DNA from: CAYSDL01 sp964429875
Lineage (GTDB): Bacteria; Fidelibacterota; Marinisomatia; SCGC-AAA003-L08; D37C17
Assembly: GCA_964429875.1 (NCBI GenBank)
Contig: CAYSDL010000030.1
Span: forward strand, 1-16,962
Reading direction: 5' to 3'
DNA: 16,962 nt
Numbering within the stretch: position 1 is the stretch's first letter; each line of letters begins with the position of its first letter. A program made the position numbers and the translations under genes. Of this stretch, positions 1 to 9,878 are shown piece after piece. The notes beneath the pieces are model-generated. The model made no database searches. It had not been told where the DNA came from and saw only the letters and a list, made by a program, of their open reading frames with translations.

Positions 1-52
<52 letters not shown>

Positions 53-131
53 AAAAAGTTGATTTATATCAAAAAATAAATAAAAAAGTATTATTATTAT
101 ATATTAATATATAAATAAGGTACATAAAATT
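53..131. promoter_or_regulatory. AT-rich divergent intergenic region, probable promoters for tRNA-Phe and rdgB
   Basis: This almost purely A/T spacer separates the minus-strand tRNA from the plus-strand operon, so it should hold two divergent promoters. On the minus strand, TATAAA (plus-strand 63-68) lies where a -10 box would start transcription a few bases before the tRNA 5' end. On the plus strand, TATATT (100-105) is a possible -10 for the operon. I see no convincing -35 for either. AAGG (117-120) lies 11 bases before the rdgB start and is a weak ribosome-binding site. The boxes are guesses because the base composition gives many TATA-like matches. Confidence 0.3.
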
Positions 132-755
132 ATGATTATGAAAGTAGTGATTGCAACACATAATAAAGATAAACTGAAAGAATTAAAAAAAGGATTAATA
201 GATCTTAATGTAGAAATTATAGATTTATCTAGCTTTCCTGATATTGGTGAAATAGTAGAGGATGGTAAAACTTTAAAAGAGAATGCATTAATCAAAGCTA
301 AATGTGTGTACCAAAAAACAGGCATTCCTACAATTGCAGATGATACAGGATTAGAAGTAGATTTTTTAGATGGAAAACCTGGTGTATATACTGCAAGATT
401 TGCTGGAGAAAACTGTAGCTATATGGATAATGTAAATAAAATGTTAAAAGTAATGAAAAATGTTGAAGATCACAAAAGAACAGCCATATTTAAAACTGTA
501 ATAGCTTTTGTTGATTCAAAAACGGAACTTTTTTCTGAAGGAGAAGTAAAAGGATTAATAAGTAAAAAAATAAAAGGTCTTGCAGGTTTTGGGTATGATC
601 CCATATTTTATGTACAAGAAGAGAGAAAGACTTTTGCTGAAATGACTATAGAAAAGAAAAATATTATATCTCATAGAGGACGGGCAATAAATAATTTTAA
701 ACCTGTTTTGTCGTCTTATATTAAAAAACAACAAACTGCAAAGGAGTCTGCCTAG
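132..755 (+). CDS. rdgB: RdgB/HAM1-family non-canonical purine NTP pyrophosphatase
   Basis: This cytoplasmic house-cleaning enzyme hydrolyses dITP, ITP and XTP to monophosphates plus pyrophosphate, keeping deaminated purines out of DNA and RNA. At 207 aa it is full length for the family. The nucleotide-binding N terminus ATHNKDK is at residues 8-14; the usual NKGK has Asp in place of Gly. ADDTGLEV is at 69-76 (metal/phosphate site), GVYTARFAG at 84-92, GFGYDPIFY at 152-160 and SHRGRA at 180-185. The start at 132 is preceded by AAGG at 117-120; a second in-frame ATG at 138 would also give a normal protein (MKVVIATHN). It is the first gene of the operon, and sprA begins 14 bases after its stop. 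The call is firm from motif order and length. Confidence 0.95.
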   Translation: MIMKVVIATHNKDKLKELKKGLIDLNVEIIDLSSFPDIGEIVEDGKTLKENALIKAKCVYQKTGIPTIADDTGLEVDFLDGKPGVYTARFAGENCSYMDNVNKMLKVMKNVEDHKRTAIFKTVIAFVDSKTELFSEGEVKGLISKKIKGLAGFGYDPIFYVQEERKTFAEMTIEKKNIISHRGRAINNFKPVLSSYIKKQQTAKESA

Positions 756-769
756 CGTCCACTGCTAAG

Positions 770-3700
770 GTGAAGAAAATATATACATTTTTTAATAAAA
801 AGATATTTACATATCTTTTATTTGTCTTTATATGTGCTAATGTAATATTAGCTAAAGAGGATTTTAGCATCTATTTTAGTAGAACTATTTCTTACTATAA
901 ATTTTTTCCAGAAGTGATCAACCCCCTCAGTGTAGAGGATAATAATTTTTCATTAGTGAGTGAATATAGATTTAAAAATTATTACACCTTAAATCCAATA
1001 AATCTTTTAACAAAAATTACAAAAGATACTGATATTGGAGTTGATGGATTAACATTTGTAAGCTATGAAAAGTATGAAAATAATGATATTTTAATTCCAT
1101 CAACTGTTCTTATTGATTATTATACAGAAAATAAAATAAAGAACCAGCAAACAGCATTACTTAAAAATCAGATAGTAAGTAATTTTAAAGCAGATGTTAA
1201 CAGCCCAATGGTAACAGGAAATAAAATAAATATCTTAAATAGAGATATAGCTGGAACAAATGTTGCAATAAATATAAAAGGAGATATTAAGATCTTTGGT
1301 GGTTTAGAATTTATTGATAAAGAGGGAGGATCTTTAACTAATCAAAATCAAAATACTTGGAATCTAGATATTGAGCAACAACAAAAGTTTGATCTTGAAG
1401 GTACTGTTGGAGATCGTCTGACTGTATCAGCTGAACAAAACTCTCAATCTGATTTTGATTGGGAAAATTCATTACTTTTAGAATATAAAGGTCATGATAA
1501 TGAAATTGTAAAAAGTGTGAAAGCTGGAAATATTAGTTTATCTTTACCTCATACTCAGCTTGTAAGTGTTGGGATGGGTAAAAGAGAAGGTTTATTTGGA
1601 ATTACTATGGTAAATGAGCTTGGGCCACTAAGTTTTCACACAATAATAGGTAAAGAACAAGTTCAAAAAGAATCTTTCCCATTAGGTCAACAAGATGATG
1701 GCCTAATAAAATATGATTATCAATTTTTAAGAGATAAGTACTTTTTTGTTAATGAAATATTTAAGCTCCAATTTTATCCATTAAGTGAGAACAATGAGCA
1801 TTATGTTAATCAAGATTATGTGATAAAAGAGTTTAAATTGTACAAAAGAGCAAATACAAATGAGATTGAAACAGGGACTTATCCAGGAAAAGCGTATATT
1901 AATCCATTAGAACAAGATTATGGTATAGAAGAACCTGGATTTTGGATTGAGCTTGAAGATCAAAATATGGGAAATGATTATTTTATTGATAAATATTTAG
2001 GTTATGTAAGATTAAACTCTGTGTCAACATCGGATTTAATAGCTGCCCATTATACAATAGGTAAATATGAAAATGGTCAGATTGTAGAGGTTAGTGACCC
2101 CGTTTTGACAGGAACTAATATAGATGCTGCATTAAGTGGTGTCCCTCAAGATCAATGCATTAATGATAATTATTTATGTGAAGGTGAAAATCTTATTGCC
2201 TGCGAAGATATAGAAGATTATATCCCCTGTAATGGTGAAAATACAGAGGGATGTTGTGATTATATAGAAAATAATAGTGATTTAGGTTCTTCTTATGAGG
2301 GCTTTCAGCAAAATAATATACTTTTAAAAATAATAAAGACAAATGGTCAGCAAGATCCAACATCTGCAACGTGGCATTTAATGATGAAAAATGTATACAA
2401 TATTGGAACTAATAATTTTACAGCAGAAAATCCTCCTGAAATAGAAATAATTCATGTTGGAGGTCAGTTGGGAACAGAAACAGCAACAGCAAATGGAAAC
2501 ACTTTTTTAAATATTTTTGGTTTAGATAAAATGGATACCAATGGAAATATTATTGGTGATGGAACTGAAGGAGATGGAAAAATTGACCTCTCTCCAAATC
2601 TTATAAATGAATATGGTGATATGTTTTTACCATTTCACATGCCATTTTCATACGATGAAAGTGAAAGTCCAAACTATTCTGTTAATGGAACTACAACAAG
2701 TAATCCATTTTTCTGGGGCAATAGACATGAAGATTTAAATGCAACATTTGATGGATCTTTTAGTGATTTAGAAAATAATTCAGTTATGTTTTCAACTGAA
2801 GGTGGATCCAGTTACTTCTATGAATATTATACTTATGATAATGGTCCTGCAATGTATTATTCAGATCTACAAAGTAATATTACATCTCAAAGAGAATTTG
2901 CAATAAAAATAAACAATGCAAGTCAAAGTACAACAATAAACTTAGGATTTATGATAGTTGAAGGCAGTGAAACACTTTTGGATGGATCTACAGTTTTAAC
3001 AAAAGGAATTGATTATACAATAGATTATTTTTCTGGAACTTTAACATTGATTTCTGAAAGAGCTAAAAATAATTCAGCATCTTTAACTATTTCATACGAT
3101 AAAAATGAGATAGTCTCATTTGATCAAAAATTAATTCTGGGAAATTATTTTAAATATGATTTTAATAAAACATCTAATTTATTTGGGGGTTTATATTACT
3201 ACCAGAAAACTATCCGAGATGATAAAGTAGAAATAGGTTACGAACCTATGCAAAATTTTATGTGGCATATAGGTGGAAGCTATGAAAGAGAATTAGAAAA
3301 TTTAAATAATTCTATAAATTCAATAGGTAATATTGAACTTCAAAAATCATCAAACTTTGATTTATTAGCTGAGTTTGCACAAATACAACCTAACCCTAAT
3401 CCTCTTAATGTTGCTTATTTAGATGATTTTGAATCATCAAAAAGATATACATCTGTATCAATAGGTCATTCTTCATGGAAAATAGCCTCTGTTCCAGCTG
3501 ATACTGATATTGATCAAAATGATTTTGATATTTACAATAGAGAAAAAATTTATTGGTATAATCCCTATGAAGATATCCCAACAAATATGATATGGCCAAA
3601 TATGCAGGTTGAATCAGGTTCTACAGAACCAACACTATGGCTTGAAATCCCTGAATTAAATAATGTATCAGGAAAATGGTGGAATGGGATAATGACAAAA

Positions 3701-6700
3701 CTATATGAATCAGATTATAATCAAACTAATAATAAATATGTAGATATTTGGCTTAACATTGATGGTGTCCAAGGATTTAATGGGTATACAGAAGGATTAA
3801 GTGGTAATGCTAGTACAAGTCCAATTATTTTCCATATTGACATTGGTGAAATCAATGAAGACTCTAATAATAATGAGAAACTAGATACAGAAGATATAAA
3901 ATCTATCACTAATGAATTTGGTGAAGGAATTATGGGGGATAATTTATTAGATGAAGGTGAAGATGTAGGTATTGATGCTTGCCCTGATGAATATGAAGAT
4001 GGATGGGGTGCATGTTTATGCTCTGATTTTTTACATGAACCATCAGAATACTTTGCATGTGATGATTCCAATCCTGAAACTTTTTATGAATTATACATGG
4101 AAGAATGTCCTCAAGAATGTAATTCTGACAGTGAAAAAATTAACTGCTGTGTTATTAATCCTTCAGATCCTAACGATGATTCTTTTAGTTATAATGCAGG
4201 AAGTTTAGATTTTAGTCATTACAATGGAACCTCTGGAAATAGCAGTGAGAACACATATCCTGATACAGAAGATTTAAATGGAGATCAATTTTTAGATAAT
4301 ACAAATGCTTATTTTACATATTCAATTAATCTAAGTGATGAATTTGAGGTTGAAAGTGAACTAACAACAAATTGGAAGTTGTATAGAATCCCTTTGGCTG
4401 ATTTTTCAGAAGTGAATGAAACAGAAGGTGTTGAAGCCTCTTGGGAAAGAGTAACAAATGTTCGCTTATGGGTTGAAGGTTATTGTTATCAAAATATTAA
4501 TTGTGATGATAGTGGTAAAATTGGTGTTGCCTCCATTGAAATAGTTGGTAATGAATGGGAAGAATTAGGGACTGTCCATAATAATGATATCGGATCAGTT
4601 GGGTATCTTGCAGAAGAATTTAATATCAATGACAATATATCAATTCAACTTATAAATAATGAAGAAAACTCAGAATATATTTCTCCTCCAGGAGTGTCAG
4701 GAAACTCATATAATATCAATACAACAGGTGAAAATCAAACAATAACTGAAAAAGAACAGTCACTGGTTATTGATTTTACTGATCTTGATAATAGTGCAAC
4801 TGATGGCCTATATCCTGATACTACAGTATTTATTAAAAAGAATTTTGGATACTCTTCACTTGATAATGAAAAACAAAATAGTTTTTTTGCATACAAAAAT
4901 ATGGAAATGTTTTTTAATGCACAGGAAGTAAACTCCTGGTATGATACTGATGGTGTAGATTTATGTTTCAGGCTAGGAAAAGATGATAATTATTATGAAA
5001 TCAGAAAACCATTTAAATCAGATGAAGATATTTCTATAGATCAAAATGGGTGGCAAAATTTAGATATAAGTTTGGATGATTTAACGCGATACAAATTATT
5101 TAGAGATCCTCTTGAAAACTATATAGATCATGGTATTGATGGCTGTGCTGATGCACATGAAAGTGGCTTTTTTATGACTATTGAAAATCTAATAGTTCCA
5201 GGGTGCTTGCCGCAGGAATTAATAGATTTAGGAATTACTACACAGAAGATATGTGAAATTGATGATGAATATTCAGATCAATATGATGAGTATATCAATC
5301 ATACAATTTGCAGAGATCAACTCTTTGGATATTATGATGATGATGGGTCTGATGCTTCTTATGGTAGTTTTGAAGATAACGATGATAGATTACCTTTTTA
5401 TTGGCAAAATAAATTAGATCCTAATGGCGATAATATGTTAGTTGAGGGTGCATGTGTAATTTATGCAGGAATTGATAACCTATCTGAAGATGAATTTTTC
5501 TGTACTAATAATGAAAATGAAGATTTAGATAATTTTTTTGGTGAAGGGGCACAATATTATTTAGGCACAGAGGACAATGAAGAATATGAATGCTATGATA
5601 TAAATGCAGAGAATTGTTTTTATGAGGATGACATTGCTTTTTATGGTGAAGAAGTGAGTGATGATTGGGATGAAAATGGACTCTATTCTACTCCTGGAAC
5701 TTATTTAGAAGATGATGAACTATGGGCGTGGGGGAATTATTGTTCTGAAGATATTTCTTTAGATGAAGAATTCTGTAATGATTGGAATGAAATAGATATT
5801 TCAGATATTTGTACTGATTGCACTGAGCTTAGAATAAAAGGTGAACCAGCTATTAATAGAATTGAGTATGTAATGATTGGAGTTGCAAATAATAATGATC
5901 ATACTGTTTATGGAAGTGTATGGCTAAATGAATTACGAATGACAGGCGTTAAAAAGGATGCAGCCTCAGCTTTTAAAGTAAGTGCCAGTTTTAATTTAGG
6001 TGAATTACTAGATATGGATTTATCATACTCAGAACAAGAAGCTAATTTCCATAAACTTGAACAAAGACTTGGAACTGGAAACCATTCTAAAAATTATACA
6101 TTCAATTTAGGGTTCTCGCCAAGTAAGCTTTTGAGAGAAGATTTCTTTGAACTTCCTCTTACATTTAAATACACAAAAAATATTTCATCACCGATGTATA
6201 AACCTGGATCAGATATTGTTCTTGGATCAATAAATAACACGCCTGAATATTTACAAACATTAACTGATAAAATAACATTTAGTACATATTTAAAAACTAA
6301 TCTATCAAATTATAATGAAGATAATATTTTATATAAATATATTTTAGATAAATCAAAAATGACATATTCATATTCATGGGATAAACAATCTAATCCAACT
6401 ATATCTAATAAAGAAATTGTTATAAAAAAATATATATATACATACAACTTTAATTTTTCAAAAGATAATGTGTGGTACCCATTTAAAGATATTTTAGAAA
6501 CTGAAAACTGGCAGCATTCAACATCATATTATCCAATGAAATTTTTCAAGGATTTTAAAATATTTTATTCTCCTGAAGATATAAATTATAGTTCAACCTT
6601 AACAGATAATGATAACTATACAATTAAAAGAGAAATTTTTGGAGGAACTATAACAGATGAACAAACTTTAGATTTGCATCGAACATTTAAAACAAATATA

Positions 6701-8161
6701 AGATTAAGTGAGAATTTTTCATTTAATTATACTATAGATATGAAAAACAATTTAAATGAATTGATGGATAATAATTATATTCCTTCTGTATCAGATATTT
6801 TTGATATTACATATTCACCTGGATTAAAGAAAAATTTGACTGAAAAATTTTCCTTTACATACACACCTCCTGTATTTACAGATTGGTTGTCTCCAAGGTT
6901 CTCATATGTTCCAACATATATTTGGACTAGGGATATGCTATCAGGAACAGATGCTACAGCTGATTTAAAAAGTGATAATAAACTAACAGGTACTTTTACT
7001 TTTTCATTTCAGAAGTTTATTGAACAATTTTATCAATCAGAAAGTAAAAAAACTAGTTCTTCAGGTTATAGCAGCTCAAGAGGAAGAAGAAAATCTTCTA
7101 GTAATAATAGTAACAAAGAAGAAACTGAAAAACCATTTATAATAGATCAACCTCATTTTAAAACAATTTTTAAATTTTTACATGATATAGGTCAAAGAGT
7201 TTCAAATATCAATATTACCTATACATATAAAACACAAAATAATTATAATAATTTATCAGCAGATATTGATCCAGGCTATAACTTTAAACTGGGCTTTGAA
7301 GAACAACCAACAGATGCACTATTTTCTAATTCATCTTCAACAACAATTTTATCTACTTCAAATACATTTAGTCAGGAATTGAGATTTAATACATCAATTC
7401 AAATCACTGATAATCTAAGTTTATCTAATATGGAGTATAGAATTGCTCTTAGTGCAAATAAACAAAGTGATAGTGGCTATAATGAAAATTATTCCCAATC
7501 TTATTTTCCTATTGGAGCATCTGGTAATGATGGTGTCCCAATATTTGGCTGGTCAATAAACTTAAGGGGTTTAGAGAAGTATATGTTCTTAGATAAATGG
7601 TTTTCTAGTTTCACATTAAATCATAGCTACAATGGTGAAAAAACTAAAGTTACTCAAGAAGAAATTGTTCAAAAAATAGATTATAAGAGAAATTTCACAC
7701 CATTTATTGGATTTAAAATGAAAACTAAGACAATCCCTATAGATATAAACTTAACTTATAATAATATTTTAACAATTTCAAATGAAGGTGATCAGATTAA
7801 AAGAAATATTAGCGATCAGATTAATTTAAAATTTGATTATACAAAAAAATCTGGATTTAGAATTCCTGTATTTTTCTTAAGAGATGTATATCTAGATAAT
7901 CAAGTTCATTTTGAGCTTACTTTAGGTTGGGAAGAAAGTTCTGAACTGTTTTCTTATTTCCAAACAAGTGAACTAAATGATTTTGAAATGTTAGAATTTA
8001 GAAAAACTTATAACATAAAACCTGAAATAACATATAGTCTTAGTAAATTTGCTGATGCTAATTTTTGGTATGACTTTATTCATATAAATGATTCTAATAC
8101 AGGTTCGGAGATAAAACATAAAATTGGCTTTAATGTTAGAGTATATTTTGAATCATTTTAA
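770..8161 (+). CDS. sprA: SprA/Sov-like T9SS outer-membrane translocon, with Cys-rich insertions
   Basis: The protein is 2463 aa, the size of SprA (Flavobacterium) and Sov (Porphyromonas), the giant barrel that moves folded cargo across the outer membrane and partners with PorV. A signal peptide ends near Ala28 (NVILA/KED). Family landmarks are the 'VGDRLTVSAEQNSQSDFDWE...KSVKAGNISLSL' block (about 213-255), 'NPLNVAYLDDFESS' (about 877-890), 'LNELRMTG' (about 1720) and a long strand-rich C-terminal half ending in Phe (VYFESF). The start is GTG at 770; no in-frame ATG lies close by and the signal peptide fits this start. Oddities are three acidic Cys-rich stretches (463-496, 1071-1127, 1459-1684) holding 6, 8 and 12 Cys by my count, and a Ser/Lys/Arg-rich linker near 2091-2123. 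The family call is confident. The role of the insertions is unknown. Confidence 0.93.
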   Translation: MKKIYTFFNKKIFTYLLFVFICANVILAKEDFSIYFSRTISYYKFFPEVINPLSVEDNNFSLVSEYRFKNYYTLNPINLLTKITKDTDIGVDGLTFVSYEKYENNDILIPSTVLIDYYTENKIKNQQTALLKNQIVSNFKADVNSPMVTGNKINILNRDIAGTNVAINIKGDIKIFGGLEFIDKEGGSLTNQNQNTWNLDIEQQQKFDLEGTVGDRLTVSAEQNSQSDFDWENSLLLEYKGHDNEIVKSVKAGNISLSLPHTQLVSVGMGKREGLFGITMVNELGPLSFHTIIGKEQVQKESFPLGQQDDGLIKYDYQFLRDKYFFVNEIFKLQFYPLSENNEHYVNQDYVIKEFKLYKRANTNEIETGTYPGKAYINPLEQDYGIEEPGFWIELEDQNMGNDYFIDKYLGYVRLNSVSTSDLIAAHYTIGKYENGQIVEVSDPVLTGTNIDAALSGVPQDQCINDNYLCEGENLIACEDIEDYIPCNGENTEGCCDYIENNSDLGSSYEGFQQNNILLKIIKTNGQQDPTSATWHLMMKNVYNIGTNNFTAENPPEIEIIHVGGQLGTETATANGNTFLNIFGLDKMDTNGNIIGDGTEGDGKIDLSPNLINEYGDMFLPFHMPFSYDESESPNYSVNGTTTSNPFFWGNRHEDLNATFDGSFSDLENNSVMFSTEGGSSYFYEYYTYDNGPAMYYSDLQSNITSQREFAIKINNASQSTTINLGFMIVEGSETLLDGSTVLTKGIDYTIDYFSGTLTLISERAKNNSASLTISYDKNEIVSFDQKLILGNYFKYDFNKTSNLFGGLYYYQKTIRDDKVEIGYEPMQNFMWHIGGSYERELENLNNSINSIGNIELQKSSNFDLLAEFAQIQPNPNPLNVAYLDDFESSKRYTSVSIGHSSWKIASVPADTDIDQNDFDIYNREKIYWYNPYEDIPTNMIWPNMQVESGSTEPTLWLEIPELNNVSGKWWNGIMTKLYESDYNQTNNKYVDIWLNIDGVQGFNGYTEGLSGNASTSPIIFHIDIGEINEDSNNNEKLDTEDIKSITNEFGEGIMGDNLLDEGEDVGIDACPDEYEDGWGACLCSDFLHEPSEYFACDDSNPETFYELYMEECPQECNSDSEKINCCVINPSDPNDDSFSYNAGSLDFSHYNGTSGNSSENTYPDTEDLNGDQFLDNTNAYFTYSINLSDEFEVESELTTNWKLYRIPLADFSEVNETEGVEASWERVTNVRLWVEGYCYQNINCDDSGKIGVASIEIVGNEWEELGTVHNNDIGSVGYLAEEFNINDNISIQLINNEENSEYISPPGVSGNSYNINTTGENQTITEKEQSLVIDFTDLDNSATDGLYPDTTVFIKKNFGYSSLDNEKQNSFFAYKNMEMFFNAQEVNSWYDTDGVDLCFRLGKDDNYYEIRKPFKSDEDISIDQNGWQNLDISLDDLTRYKLFRDPLENYIDHGIDGCADAHESGFFMTIENLIVPGCLPQELIDLGITTQKICEIDDEYSDQYDEYINHTICRDQLFGYYDDDGSDASYGSFEDNDDRLPFYWQNKLDPNGDNMLVEGACVIYAGIDNLSEDEFFCTNNENEDLDNFFGEGAQYYLGTEDNEEYECYDINAENCFYEDDIAFYGEEVSDDWDENGLYSTPGTYLEDDELWAWGNYCSEDISLDEEFCNDWNEIDISDICTDCTELRIKGEPAINRIEYVMIGVANNNDHTVYGSVWLNELRMTGVKKDAASAFKVSASFNLGELLDMDLSYSEQEANFHKLEQRLGTGNHSKNYTFNLGFSPSKLLREDFFELPLTFKYTKNISSPMYKPGSDIVLGSINNTPEYLQTLTDKITFSTYLKTNLSNYNEDNILYKYILDKSKMTYSYSWDKQSNPTISNKEIVIKKYIYTYNFNFSKDNVWYPFKDILETENWQHSTSYYPMKFFKDFKIFYSPEDINYSSTLTDNDNYTIKREIFGGTITDEQTLDLHRTFKTNIRLSENFSFNYTIDMKNNLNELMDNNYIPSVSDIFDITYSPGLKKNLTEKFSFTYTPPVFTDWLSPRFSYVPTYIWTRDMLSGTDATADLKSDNKLTGTFTFSFQKFIEQFYQSESKKTSSSGYSSSRGRRKSSSNNSNKEETEKPFIIDQPHFKTIFKFLHDIGQRVSNINITYTYKTQNNYNNLSADIDPGYNFKLGFEEQPTDALFSNSSSTTILSTSNTFSQELRFNTSIQITDNLSLSNMEYRIALSANKQSDSGYNENYSQSYFPIGASGNDGVPIFGWSINLRGLEKYMFLDKWFSSFTLNHSYNGEKTKVTQEEIVQKIDYKRNFTPFIGFKMKTKTIPIDINLTYNNILTISNEGDQIKRNISDQINLKFDYTKKSGFRIPVFFLRDVYLDNQVHFELTLGWEESSELFSYFQTSELNDFEMLEFRKTYNIKPEITYSLSKFADANFWYDFIHINDSNTGSEIKHKIGFNVRVYFESF

Positions 8162-8172
8162 TTTTATTTATT

Positions 8173-9069
8173 ATGCATAAAACGATTATAATATTATTAA
8201 TGTCTATTTGCTTATCGCAATTTTCTCCATCATTTAATGGTGATACTGCATATGATTATTTGTTAAAGCAATGTGAATTTGGACCAAGATATCCAGGAAG
8301 TAAAGCACATTTAGACTTTAAAGATTATTTAATAAAATTTTTATCTAATAAAGGCGACACCTTAATTGTTGATAAGCATACAATTAAACATCCATATGAA
8401 GATAATGAAATTAATTTGTATAATTTATTTCTCAGATTTAATCTGGAATCAGATAATAGAATGATATTAATGGCACATTGGGATACAAGAGAAATAGCAG
8501 ATAAAGATGCTAACCCTGAAAATTTCAATACTCCAATTATAGGTGCAAATGATGGTGCAAGTGGTATAGCTGTTCTTATGGTGCTCTCTGAAATTTTAGA
8601 ATCGTATCCATTGCAAAACATTGGAATTGATTTATTGTTTGTTGATGGGGAAGATATTGGAAGAAGTGGAGAACTGGAAAACTTCAGTTTAGGAACTAAA
8701 GCTTTTTCAAAATCAATAAATAATCCAGTTCCAAAGTTAGCTATCTGCTTAGATATGGTAGCAGATATTGATGCAGAATTTAAAATAGAATATTTTTCCT
8801 ATATCCAGGCACCTGAGGTTGTAGAAGAAATTTGGTCTTTAGCAAACACTCTAGGGTATAGTGAATTTACAACTACATTCCAAAACCCAATTTATGATGA
8901 TCATAGAGCTTTATTTGTAGAAACAGGTATCCCCGCTATCGATATTATTGATTTTGATTATCCTTATTGGCATACTTTAGAGGATACCCCAGATAAATGC
9001 TCAGCAAAAACTCTAAAAATTGTTGGCCATGTTGTTTCAGAATATATTTATAGGAAAGATGGAATGTAA
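8173..9069 (+). CDS. M28-family glutaminyl-peptide cyclotransferase (glutaminyl cyclase)
   Basis: This secreted zinc enzyme is predicted to convert N-terminal Gln of exported proteins to pyroglutamate. It has a signal peptide with probable cleavage at ICLS/QFSPS, which leaves Gln16 as its own first residue. The M28/QC active-site series is in order: HWD at 102-104, GANDGASG with Asp127, DGED with Glu160-Asp161 (catalytic Glu and zinc acid), LDM with Asp194, DDH at 242-244, and WHTLED with zinc ligand His267. The WHT-[ML]-[DE]-D ending and DDH separate cyclases from ordinary M28 aminopeptidases. Length (298 aa) is normal. It starts 11 bases after sprA with no visible SD, and its stop overlaps prmA (TAATG). 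In Bacteroidota, many proteins cleaved by signal peptidase I start with Gln that is cyclised (the 'Q-rule'), so its place beside sprA makes sense. An aminopeptidase is the alternative, less likely. Confidence 0.85.
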   Translation: MHKTIIILLMSICLSQFSPSFNGDTAYDYLLKQCEFGPRYPGSKAHLDFKDYLIKFLSNKGDTLIVDKHTIKHPYEDNEINLYNLFLRFNLESDNRMILMAHWDTREIADKDANPENFNTPIIGANDGASGIAVLMVLSEILESYPLQNIGIDLLFVDGEDIGRSGELENFSLGTKAFSKSINNPVPKLAICLDMVADIDAEFKIEYFSYIQAPEVVEEIWSLANTLGYSEFTTTFQNPIYDDHRALFVETGIPAIDIIDFDYPYWHTLEDTPDKCSAKTLKIVGHVVSEYIYRKDGM

Positions 9070-9878
9070 TGGATAACAAAGTATATACATTATTAAGTAT
9101 AAAAGGTGAAAAAACAGATCGAGAAATTGCAGCTGCATATTTAGAAGACTATTACTCTGGTCTTTATGATACTGATATTCAAAGTCACATTTATTTTGAA
9201 AATCCAGACAAACAGGCAATAGAAAAAATTATTGCAAATTGTTCTAATATTAATGATTTAGTCTGGGACGAAGTAAAAAATAAAGATTGGAATGAAAATT
9301 GGAGACCATTTTTTAAAAATCTTAATATCAATAATAAAGTAATGATTATTCCTTCTTGGGAATCAAATGTAGAAGATAGGAATAAAATCATTTTAAAAAT
9401 TGAGCCTGGGATGGCATTTGGAACTGGGCATCATGAAACAACATCTATGATGATTTCAGCACTACTTAAATATTTTTATAAAAATGCATCTGTATTAGAT
9501 GTAGGAACAGGATCTGGTATTTTAGCTATTTTAGCACAAAAATTAGGTTCAAAAAAAGTTTATGCATTAGATAATGATAGTGATATAAAAAATAATTTCA
9601 ATGATAATATGAAATTAAACAGCAGCTTGATTGATTTGAAAATTTTAGATTGCTTAAAATGGAATGATTTTAATTATGATATTATACTAGCCAATATAAA
9701 TTTTCCTATATTAAAACAATTTCTACAAAAAATTAATTTCAAAAACAGTTTGTTGATTTTATCTGGAATATTAACTACAGATATTGTTGAAATAAATAAG
9801 AAAATTGATCATAAAGGTTTTAAGGTTATAGATACTATAAAACAAAATGAATGGGCTTGTCTGGTTGTTAAAACATGA
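9069..9878 (+). CDS. prmA: Ribosomal protein L11 methyltransferase (PrmA)
   Basis: This cytoplasmic SAM-dependent enzyme trimethylates ribosomal protein L11. The N-terminal part (1-70) is the variable substrate-recognition domain, followed by DWNENWRPFF (73-82, linker). The catalytic domain has EPGMAFGTGHHETT (112-125, a PrmA signature), SAM motif VGTGSGILAI (145-154), acidic Asp168 at the end of strand 2, ILANI (206-210), LSGIL (231-235) and the closing EW (261-262). At 269 aa it is slightly shorter than the E. coli enzyme. The start codon shares a base with the cyclase stop (TAATG) and its end overlaps the next start (ATGA), so translation is probably coupled at both ends. A housekeeping methyltransferase inside an envelope operon is odd in theme, but the identification is secure. 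Confidence 0.93.
   Translation: MDNKVYTLLSIKGEKTDREIAAAYLEDYYSGLYDTDIQSHIYFENPDKQAIEKIIANCSNINDLVWDEVKNKDWNENWRPFFKNLNINNKVMIIPSWESNVEDRNKIILKIEPGMAFGTGHHETTSMMISALLKYFYKNASVLDVGTGSGILAILAQKLGSKKVYALDNDSDIKNNFNDNMKLNSSLIDLKILDCLKWNDFNYDIILANINFPILKQFLQKINFKNSLLILSGILTTDIVEINKKIDHKGFKVIDTIKQNEWACLVVKT

Noticed and set aside
104..325. 73 aa minus-strand frame opposite rdgB
   Set aside because: It overlaps the conserved start of rdgB, has no homology I recognise, and its sequence is the complement of AT-rich coding DNA.
3721..4071. Minus-strand frame of 116 aa inside sprA
   Set aside because: It lies opposite a Cys- and Asp-rich stretch of a clearly real gene, has no ribosome-binding site and looks like no known protein.
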